From assembly GCA_947304365.1 (NCBI GenBank), contig CAMZAY010000027.1, positions 1 through 8,964 on the forward strand: DNA of 8,964 nucleotides, written 5' to 3'. This stretch comes from an uncultured Clostridia bacterium (lineage in GTDB: Bacteria; Bacillota; Clostridia; Christensenellales; CAG-138). Numbering within the stretch: the first letter of the stretch is position 1; the number at the start of each line of letters is the position of its first letter. A model generated the notes under the pieces. That model did not search any database. It saw only the letters and a list, made by a program, of their open reading frames with translations, and was not told the DNA's origin. Shown one piece after another: positions 1 to 4,829 of this stretch. The translations under genes and the position numbers were made by a program.

Positions 1-805
1 GAACGTGGCATTGGGTATCCCGGCAGATCGTAACAATCTCCGCCTGGCGCTTCGCCGAAATGGACGGTATGGCGATTATGATCTCCTGAACGCGCTTTTT
101 CCTGACGATGGCGGGGATGTCGTCGGTCGTGCCCATGACCTTTACGCCGTCTATGCGAAGGCCGACCTTGGAGGGATTATCGTCCGCAAAAGCAACGGTA
201 TAGCAATCGTCCGCGCCGTGCCCGTTGGAGATCTGCGAATGGACGTACGCGCCGAAATAACCCGCGCCGACGATGAGCGTGGGCTTTTTGCCGCGCTGGC
301 TGGAGGGGAGCCCCTCCCTGATCATTCGCCTCAATATCCTGTAACCGAACCTTGAAAGGAATACCATGGCGATGATGAACATTCCCGCAAGGCAGATGCC
401 CATCCTGCTCCTGTTATGGAAGCCGGGATTGAACGTCGCCGGCAGGAAGCTAAGCAGGTAATTGAGCAGTATGGATACCGCCGTGCCGACTCCCGCCGAG
501 GCGATGATCATCATCCCCTCGTTGAGACCGGATACGCTCCAAATGCTGCTGTAAAGCCTGAAAAGAGCGAACGAAAGAATGTACACCGCAACGAATACCG
601 CGACCTGGGTTATCGTGAAATACGCCCTGAACGTGCCGTCGGCGTCAACGACGGTGAATGGGAATATGAAACCTCCCTCAAGCGCTCTTGCGCTGTGAAG
701 CACCCACGCGGCGATGATAAACGCGGCGAAGCAGCATACAGCATCAATCATGACCAGGAAAGCGACTCTCGGGAATCTCTCCCTGAGCAATTTCTTTTCC
801 TTCAT
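1..805 (-). CDS. Membrane-bound CapD/PglF-type nucleotide-sugar dehydratase/epimerase, N-terminal part (3' end beyond window)
   Basis: This gene runs off the left edge; 268 codons are visible from the ATG at 805. The N-terminal half is hydrophobic with about four membrane helices, including RVAFLVMIDAVCCFAAFIIA, then ITQVAVFVAVYILSFALF followed by RLYSSIW, and later GICLAGMFIIAMVFLSRFGYR. Next comes a Rossmann-like segment with TLIVGAGYFGAY (nucleotide-binding glycine motif), then FADDNPSKVGLRIDGVKVMG, TTDDIPAIV and EIIIAIPS. This order is typical of CapD/PglF-family proteins, where a CoA_binding_3-like domain precedes a short-chain dehydrogenase domain that acts on UDP-N-acetyl sugars for capsule or glycan synthesis at the inner membrane face. 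The catalytic SDR domain would lie beyond the window, so completeness and substrate cannot be judged. An upstream in-frame ATG at 835 is possible but less likely, because the promoter would leave it almost without a leader. Confidence 0.88.
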   Translation of the reverse strand, partial: MKEKKLLRERFPRVAFLVMIDAVCCFAAFIIAAWVLHSARALEGGFIFPFTVVDADGTFRAYFTITQVAVFVAVYILSFALFRLYSSIWSVSGLNEGMMIIASAGVGTAVSILLNYLLSFLPATFNPGFHNRSRMGICLAGMFIIAMVFLSRFGYRILRRMIREGLPSSQRGKKPTLIVGAGYFGAYVHSQISNGHGADDCYTVAFADDNPSKVGLRIDGVKVMGTTDDIPAIVRKKRVQEIIIAIPSISAKRQAEIVTICRDTQCHV

Positions 806-816
806 TTCAACACCGT

Positions 817-822
817 CCCTCC
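817..822 (-). promoter_or_regulatory. Ribosome binding site deciding the start of the CapD-like gene
   Basis: GGAGGG reads on the minus strand 11 nt before the ATG at 805. A competing AGGTGG (842-847) sits 6 nt before an in-frame ATG at 835, but the predicted transcription start near 844 falls inside it. The 805 start is therefore preferred. Confidence 0.6.
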
Positions 823-850
823 GGATCGATTGCATAAAAATCCACCTTTT

Positions 851-879
851 ATTATACATTAAATAGTTCCACAATGCAA
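851..879 (-). promoter_or_regulatory. Sigma-A-type promoter for the CapD-like gene
   Basis: A perfect TATAAT lies at 856-851 on the minus strand. A weak -35 (TTGCAT, 879-874) stands 17 nt upstream. Transcription would start near 844, giving a leader of about 39 nt to the ATG at 805. It lies downstream of the terminator of the preceding operon, so the CapD-like gene is probably an independent unit. Confidence 0.6.
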
Positions 880-920
880 CATGGAAAAACCGCCTGCGGC
901 GTATCGGAAAACATTGGAAG

Positions 921-973
921 AAAAAAAGAAAAAGCCCGCCGTTCGGGCTGCCTTGGCGGGCCTTTGGCGGGCT
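921..973 (-). terminator. Intrinsic terminator of the B12-riboswitch operon
   Basis: On the minus strand AAGCCCGCC pairs with GGCGGGCTT (stem arms 966-973 and 933-940), followed by a long T-rich run with two T tracts (933-921). A second copy of the 5' arm (955-962) could pair with the same 3' arm, so two alternative hairpins are possible. It begins 12 nt after the stop codon of the last operon gene. Confidence 0.85.
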
Positions 974-984
974 TTGCTTGGCTT

Positions 985-1485
985 TTAATTGCCGTTATAT
1001 GCGTTTCCAATATCCGCGCCGAGATCGCAGGTGTAAAGGAAGCGGATCTCGTCCCCCTCCTCCGGCTTATAATTCGAGCAGCCGTAATTCGGGAATTCGC
1101 CGTTCACGGAGTATTCCCAGCCGCTCGCATAGCCGCAGTCGAACTCGTAGATATTGTTTATCCCCTTGACGTATGCGCTGTGGAACGCGGGCGTGAACGT
1201 GGAATCGATATGTATGTTCCTCGCTCTCAGCTCCCTCAAAAGGATATCGTAGACCGAATCGCCGTCGTCAAAGCCGACCGTAACCGTATCGAGTATCACG
1301 CCGTCCTCCGGAACGAGCTCTGCCTTGTCGGGATCGAGGTCGTCCATGTTGTTAAGGATCGTTTTGCAGTCGATGTACAGCGTGCAGTGGTTGGGATAGG
1401 AGTCCTTCACCGCGGGCTTCGCACAGCCGATAAACGCGAGCAGGACGAGCGCCGCCGTCAAAAGCAGGATCGATTTTTTAGCCAT
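985..1485 (-). CDS. Cell-surface lipoprotein with a transcobalamin-like C-terminal (DUF4430) domain (operon protein C)
   Basis: The 166-residue product starts with a lipoprotein signal: a Lys-rich n-region, a hydrophobic stretch, then LAFIGC with the lipidation Cys at residue 21. Phe at -3 is slightly atypical for a lipobox. About 45 variable residues follow, then a DUF4430-like domain at residues 65-157: TVGFDDGDSVYDILL, later GWEYSVNGEFPNYGCS (121-136), KPEEGDEIRFLYT and a final DLGADIG. This domain family corresponds to the C-terminal beta domain of animal transcobalamin and intrinsic factor. Expected location is the outer face of the cytoplasmic membrane. It is the last gene of the riboswitch-controlled operon and its start overlaps the end of the toroid gene by 8 nt. 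I infer that it forms the beta half of a B12-binding site with the toroid protein. Family assignment is firm, ligand unproven. Confidence 0.87.
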   Translation of the reverse strand: MAKKSILLLTAALVLLAFIGCAKPAVKDSYPNHCTLYIDCKTILNNMDDLDPDKAELVPEDGVILDTVTVGFDDGDSVYDILLRELRARNIHIDSTFTPAFHSAYVKGINNIYEFDCGYASGWEYSVNGEFPNYGCSNYKPEEGDEIRFLYTCDLGADIGNAYNGN

Positions 1486-2791
1486 GCTTCTTCCTCCATA
1501 ATACTAACGCGCAGACCGCGATCGCAGCGGCTGCCGCCGCGGGTATTATCCAATAGAGCTTTTTCACCGGGGCCTTTCCCCCGCCCCCGGGCGCGTCCGT
1601 CGCCGCGGGAGCCTCTGTCTGAACGGGCGGCTCGGTCTCGGGCGCATCCGTCGGGACTTCGGCTGGGACTTCTGTCGGGACCTCCGTCGGCGCTTCGGTC
1701 GGGACTTCGGTCGGCGTTTCCGTCGGCGCTTCGGTCGGCACGGGAGTGTCCGCGGGTGCTGCGGTGGGCGTCGGTGTTGGAGCCGCGGTGGGCTTTGGCG
1801 TGGCGGTGGGTTCAGGCGTCGCGGTCGGCGCGGGGGTCGCATCCGCGATCATGCTTACGTCCGACATATCATAGAGGTCCCGCTGTCCCGATTTGAATCG
1901 TGAATAAGCGCAAAGCGAATACGCCGCCTGTTCGGAGGCCATTGCGTTCGTGCCGCCGCCCGAAGAATGGGCGAAGCCCGTGCCGGTGAAATAGGCAAGC
2001 AGCGCGTCGAGCGCGGAGCCGCCGGATTTTACGAAGCGCGGATCGGCCGCCGCGTCGATGCCCACGGTGGAAAGCGCCGTTACGACCTGCGAGCTCGATT
2101 CGCTCGATTGGGCGCCCATGGTGGAGAATCCGCCGTTGTCGAGCTGTATTTCGGAGAGCTTATCGACGCCCCTCGTCACCGCGGCGCTCGCCTTGGAATA
2201 TGGCGCGAGCGCGGTTATCACCGCCGCCGTAACGTCCGGATCGGCGACCGTGCCGAGCGACCAGCCTCCGCCGGGTCTTTCGACCGAAAGCAGAAAATCG
2301 ACGAGCGCATTCTTTGCGGAGGACTCGCCGTACTCTTTCCTTGCGCCGAGAGCGAGGAGCGCGTATGCCGCGCCCGTGGGGCCCTGGCGTTTGACGAAAT
2401 TGATATCGGTCAGCGGCTCGACCAGGTCGTACCCGGCGACGCTGCGCGCGTTCCTTCCGATCGAGGAGAGCGCGATGACCAGGCGGGAATTCTCCGTCGC
2501 CTTATTTGGGTCGAGCGTGCCGGAGCCCGCCGCCCTGACGACGCTCTCTATGGATGCGTAATAATTCTCGCAGTAGCTGCCCGTCGGTCTGACTCTGCCG
2601 CTCCTTGCAAGCGCGAAAACGCGCCACTCTCCGCCGACAGAGCCGAAAGCGGGGACCGTGCCGGAGATATAATTGAGCACGGCGGAATATGGCGTCTGCC
2701 AATCAGCGGAAGCAAACGCCGAAAACGGCACTGCCGCCAGCAAAAGAATGGCAAGCAGTGCCGAAATAAGCCTGTATCGGAGCTTTCTCAT
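1478..2791 (-). CDS. Secreted, membrane-anchored alpha/alpha-toroid protein with Pro/Thr-rich stalk (operon protein B)
   Basis: The 437-residue product has a Sec signal peptide (residues 1-28, cleavage around AFASA). An alpha/alpha-toroid region of the terpenoid cyclase/prenyltransferase superfamily follows at about 30-310. It shows repeated helices of the type TENSRLVIALSSIG, GPTGAAYALLALGA, DPDVTAAVITALAPY and SSQVVTALSTVGID, and QW-like turns VERPGGGWSL and IQLDNGGFST. Then come a TPEP/TEVP-rich stalk (317-405), one membrane helix (412-431) and a basic tail RKKHG. No LPXTG motif is present, so anchoring is by the helix. The (D)xDxTAxxxxAL helix pattern resembles the N-terminal alpha barrel of transcobalamin and intrinsic factor. 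Bacterial proteins of this fold without a cyclase DxDD motif are usually binding proteins rather than enzymes. The start is an ATGA overlap with the gene before it and has no clear Shine-Dalgarno sequence, which suggests translational coupling. A role as the alpha half of a B12 receptor is inferred. Confidence 0.88.
   Translation of the reverse strand: MRKLRYRLISALLAILLLAAVPFSAFASADWQTPYSAVLNYISGTVPAFGSVGGEWRVFALARSGRVRPTGSYCENYYASIESVVRAAGSGTLDPNKATENSRLVIALSSIGRNARSVAGYDLVEPLTDINFVKRQGPTGAAYALLALGARKEYGESSAKNALVDFLLSVERPGGGWSLGTVADPDVTAAVITALAPYSKASAAVTRGVDKLSEIQLDNGGFSTMGAQSSESSSQVVTALSTVGIDAAADPRFVKSGGSALDALLAYFTGTGFAHSSGGGTNAMASEQAAYSLCAYSRFKSGQRDLYDMSDVSMIADATPAPTATPEPTATPKPTAAPTPTPTAAPADTPVPTEAPTETPTEVPTEAPTEVPTEVPAEVPTDAPETEPPVQTEAPAATDAPGGGGKAPVKKLYWIIPAAAAAAIAVCALVLWRKKHG
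1493..1497 (-). promoter_or_regulatory. Ribosome binding site of the lipoprotein gene, inside the toroid gene
   Basis: GGAGG lies 7 nt before the ATG at 1485 and is embedded in the last codons of the toroid gene (Trp-Arg-Lys-Lys-His-Gly-stop). It fixes the lipoprotein start and links translation of the two genes. Confidence 0.75.
1565..1843 (-). repeat. Low-complexity coding repeat: Pro/Thr/Ala/Glu stalk of the toroid protein
   Basis: These bases encode tandem degenerate units of the type TATPEP, TPTAAP and TEVPTEAP (residues about 317-409). The DNA is a set of imperfect short repeats related to GGTCGGCGTTTCCGT. The encoded stretch should be an extended, flexible, possibly wall-spanning stalk that holds the toroid away from the membrane. 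The Thr-Ala/Pro units come first and Glu-rich units last, so charge changes along the stalk. Confidence 0.85.
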
Positions 2792-3798
2792 TGAATACCC
2801 ATCGAGGCGCGGAGAACGACAAGGGCGTCCTCCATAGTGACTTCGCCGTCGCTGTTAACGTCGGCAAGCGCAAGCGCATCCTCATCGAGCTGAGAGATGC
2901 CCATGGTGTGACGCATTATGAGGAGCGCATCGTCAGCGCCGACTTCGCCGTCCATATTGACGTCGCCGGGCTCAAACTCACCGGAGCCGTAGAGCGCCGC
3001 GATCAATGCGGCAAGCGCCTCGTCAAGCGCTTCCTGGGAAGCGGTGGGATCGTAGAAGAGCGTGATGAAGGCTGTAATCTCATCTATGGCGTTATCGAAC
3101 ATTTCGTCGGTGATGCTTTCGTCAACACCGATCTGCGCGATCGCAGTTGCGGCCGCGTCGCGGCTGACGCCCTCCATGGGGTTATCGAACGCGGGGAACA
3201 TGCCCCAACCGTCGTTGATGCCGTAATCCATTCCCCAACCGTAAACGGTGAAGATCCAGGTGTAGGAATTGCCGATGGTGACGGTATGCGCGTCCGCGCC
3301 GTCGCTCGGGGAAACGTTGTTGTCAAGATACATCCAACCGGAGAAGGTGCTGTACTCCATCTGGGAGAGTATGCCGTCGTCGGTATAGGTACCCGTCCAC
3401 TCGCCGTAGGCGAAGCCGAGATTCTCCTCCGCCCAAGCGGGATAAACGTCCACCATCTCATGCATGATGTATTCGGGGACAGCGGGCACGGTATCGTAGC
3501 ACTCGACGCCGGAAAGATAGAAGCCCGATTCAACGGTGCCGCCATGGGTGTACTCCATATCGAGGGCTTCAAAAGCGCGCTCGGTAACAACGGCGACGGA
3601 ATCCCCCTCGTTTACGGGAACAAGTATGGGATCCACAAGATAGTCCCAACCCATCATTATGGCGGATACGCTGAAGGTGACCCAGCCGTCATATCCTTCG
3701 GGTACTTCGGGATAGTCGGGCGCGCCGAACGCGGGAATGCATACGGCAAGCAATGCGGTCATGAGGACCGCGGCAATGATACGTTTGCAGAGTTTCAT
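2788..3798 (-). CDS. Secreted DUF4430 (transcobalamin-like) protein with C-terminal dockerin (operon protein A)
   Basis: The 336-residue product carries a Sec signal peptide (1-26, cleavage near AFGA). A DUF4430-like domain follows at about 38-194: VTFSVSAIMMG, DYLVDPILVPVNEGDSVAVV, GFYLSGVE, FSGWMYLDNN and a closing WIFTVYGWGMDYG. An Ala-rich helical linker comes next (about 208-272). Residues 276-334 form a type I dockerin with two calcium-binding loops, DVNMDGEVGADD and DVNSDGEVTMED, each followed by a helix (ALLIMRHTMG, ALVVLRASMG). The start is supported by GGAGGT 9 nt upstream (3813-3808). It is the first gene behind the cobalamin riboswitch, and its TGA overlaps the ATG of the toroid gene by 4 nt. 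DUF4430 is the family of the transcobalamin/intrinsic factor beta domain. The dockerin should attach the protein to a cohesin-bearing partner, which is not in the window. B12 binding is inferred from family plus riboswitch. Confidence 0.9.
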   Translation of the reverse strand: MKLCKRIIAAVLMTALLAVCIPAFGAPDYPEVPEGYDGWVTFSVSAIMMGWDYLVDPILVPVNEGDSVAVVTERAFEALDMEYTHGGTVESGFYLSGVECYDTVPAVPEYIMHEMVDVYPAWAEENLGFAYGEWTGTYTDDGILSQMEYSTFSGWMYLDNNVSPSDGADAHTVTIGNSYTWIFTVYGWGMDYGINDGWGMFPAFDNPMEGVSRDAAATAIAQIGVDESITDEMFDNAIDEITAFITLFYDPTASQEALDEALAALIAALYGSGEFEPGDVNMDGEVGADDALLIMRHTMGISQLDEDALALADVNSDGEVTMEDALVVLRASMGIQ

Positions 3799-3867
3799 TT
3801 CAACAATACCTCCGTGTCAATTATTAGGGCTCTGCCGCCCCGCCGCTTTGCGGCATATGAGTAAAAA

Positions 3868-4020
3868 CGCTTTCGGGCAGGTCTTCCGGCTCACGGCGTC
3901 ATGCCTACTCGCCCCGCCTTCCCATGAATGCACACAGTGACGTAATTGGGGCTTTCGTAACCGATAACGGCAGCGGAGACTGCTGCGGATTCGCACCGCA
4001 TTCCCTTATTCCCGGAACGC
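3868..4020 (-). promoter_or_regulatory. Cobalamin (B12) riboswitch
   Basis: The minus-strand RNA carries the landmarks of the cobalamin riboswitch in order: a P1 5' arm (GCGTTCCGGG), the core GGTGCGAATCCGC followed by GCAGTCTCCGCTGCCGTTAT, the conserved GTCACTG (3941-3935), GGGAAGGC (3923-3916), and the B12 box GAGCCGGAAGACCTGC (3892-3877) closing with the P1 3' arm CCCGAAAGCG. This is the established class of leader that lowers expression when adenosyl- or other cobalamin is abundant. The interval 3867-3799 between aptamer and start codon holds a 5-bp hairpin (3842-3854) but no terminator with a U tract. Control may therefore act on translation. It governs the three genes downstream. Confidence 0.95.
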
Positions 4021-4036
4021 TTTTTTACCAAAGTTC

Positions 4037-4065
4037 AATATAGCATTTTATCGCGCGCTTGTCAA
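4037..4065 (-). promoter_or_regulatory. Near-consensus promoter of the B12-riboswitch operon
   Basis: A perfect -35 TTGACA (4065-4060) is separated by 17 nt from a -10 TATATT (4042-4037). Transcription would start near 4030, about 10 nt before the riboswitch P1 stem. The -35 overlaps the stop codon of the preceding membrane protein gene. Such a strong core promoter fits a design in which the riboswitch does the regulating. Confidence 0.88.
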
Positions 4066-4724
4066 TAGCCGACAGCGGCCGTCATGGCGTTATGACCGAG
4101 CCTAATAAGTATCGCGAGCACGGCGGCCATGCCGATGACTATGACGCAGGAAAAGTACCATTTGCCGCCCTTGTTGAAGCCGTAAAAATCCTTCCAGCCT
4201 CCCCTGTCCTCCTTCACTATCACGACCATCACAAAATAGAGGATCGCGTAATAGACGACGGGTATCATTGCAAACAGCAGGCTGTACCGATCGAGCGTAT
4301 TTGTGCACTCGAACACGATGAACGTGAGGGCGGCGACAAGCGGCGTGATAAGATGCATATAAAGGCTGCCTCCCTCAAGCAGGAGCTTGAGCCCCGCCGC
4401 CGGTGCGAGCAGCGTCATCACGACGGTGAACGTGAGCATGACGGCGGTCGCGCCGGTGAATTTGAACACGCTCATCCAATACGGGGCCGCGGCGTGCCCG
4501 GTCACGAGCGATTCAATGTTGAAGTACAGCATAAACAGCGCGGTCAGCGCGGCGATAAGATTCGACTGTACCGTGAAGTATTTAAGGCATTTGAAGCGCT
4601 TTACCTTCATGTTGGCGCTGCCGCCCTGCGGGCGTGTGAAATCCGCCATCGCTATAACGGTAAACACGATCACCGCAAGGTTCATCACCGCGGAAACAAG
4701 ATTGAACACCATTTCCCTGTCCAT
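4062..4724 (-). CDS. Six-helix Pr6Pr (FAR-17a/AIG1-like) integral membrane protein
   Basis: The 220-residue product has six predicted membrane helices, at about residues 5-26, 52-70, 87-107, 121-139, 149-169 and 193-212. Family-like signatures are KYFTVQSNLIAAL before helix 2 and LYMHLITPLVA at helix 4, with a conserved-type His. The pattern is that of the bacterial Pr6Pr group, distantly related to the FAR-17a/AIG1 family. Some eukaryotic AIG1-type members are lipid hydrolases; the function of bacterial members is not established. The start has GGAGG 6 nt upstream (4735-4731). It has its own promoter and no terminator of its own before the riboswitch promoter, so read-through could feed the next operon. 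There is no evident functional link to B12. Confidence 0.7.
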   Translation of the reverse strand: MDREMVFNLVSAVMNLAVIVFTVIAMADFTRPQGGSANMKVKRFKCLKYFTVQSNLIAALTALFMLYFNIESLVTGHAAAPYWMSVFKFTGATAVMLTFTVVMTLLAPAAGLKLLLEGGSLYMHLITPLVAALTFIVFECTNTLDRYSLLFAMIPVVYYAILYFVMVVIVKEDRGGWKDFYGFNKGGKWYFSCVIVIGMAAVLAILIRLGHNAMTAAVGY

Positions 4725-4749
4725 GGCTTTCCTCCGGAGCTTTTTTTTG

Positions 4750-4779
4750 ATTATAGCATAACCCGGCGCTGCGATTCAA
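4750..4779 (-). promoter_or_regulatory. Extended -10 promoter of the Pr6Pr-like gene
   Basis: TGCTATAAT on the minus strand gives a perfect -10 (4755-4750) with a TGn extension. TTGAAT (4779-4774) lies 18 nt upstream as a partial -35. Transcription near 4743 gives a leader of about 19 nt. Confidence 0.75.
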
Positions 4780-4782
4780 GTC

Positions 4783-4814
4783 GAAAAGGAAACGGCCGGG
4801 GTCTCCCCCGGCCG
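4783..4814 (-). terminator. Intrinsic terminator of the clostripain-family gene
   Basis: On the minus strand CGGCCGGGG and CCCCGGCCG form a perfect 9-bp stem (4806-4814 with 4793-4801) around a 4-nt GAGA loop, followed by TTTCCTTTTC. It starts 16 nt after the stop codon of the protease gene. Confidence 0.9.
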
Positions 4815-4829
4815 CAGATCCGATCGATA

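Noticed and set aside
1478..1560. Sortase anchoring of the toroid protein
   Set aside because: There is no LPXTG-type motif before the C-terminal hydrophobic helix; the tail is a plain membrane anchor with basic residues.
1862..2704. Toroid protein as an active terpene/squalene cyclase
   Set aside because: The protein is exported, shorter than squalene-hopene cyclases and lacks a DxDD catalytic motif. The context with DUF4430 and a B12 riboswitch favours a binding role.
3842..3854. Hairpin GCCGC-AAA-GCGGC after the riboswitch as a transcription terminator
   Set aside because: The stem is only 5 bp and no U tract follows on the minus strand.
874..3864. Three long plus-strand frames (874-1896, 1967-2794, 2791-3864)
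   Set aside because: All are antisense to the three operon genes, whose domains, signal peptides and ribosome binding sites are clear. The plus frames show no domain and no convincing ribosome binding site.
4732..4748. Palindrome CTCCGGAG followed by a T run on the plus strand, looking like a terminator
   Set aside because: The stem is 4 bp with no loop, and on the coding (minus) strand the run is an A tract in the leader plus the GGAGG ribosome binding site.
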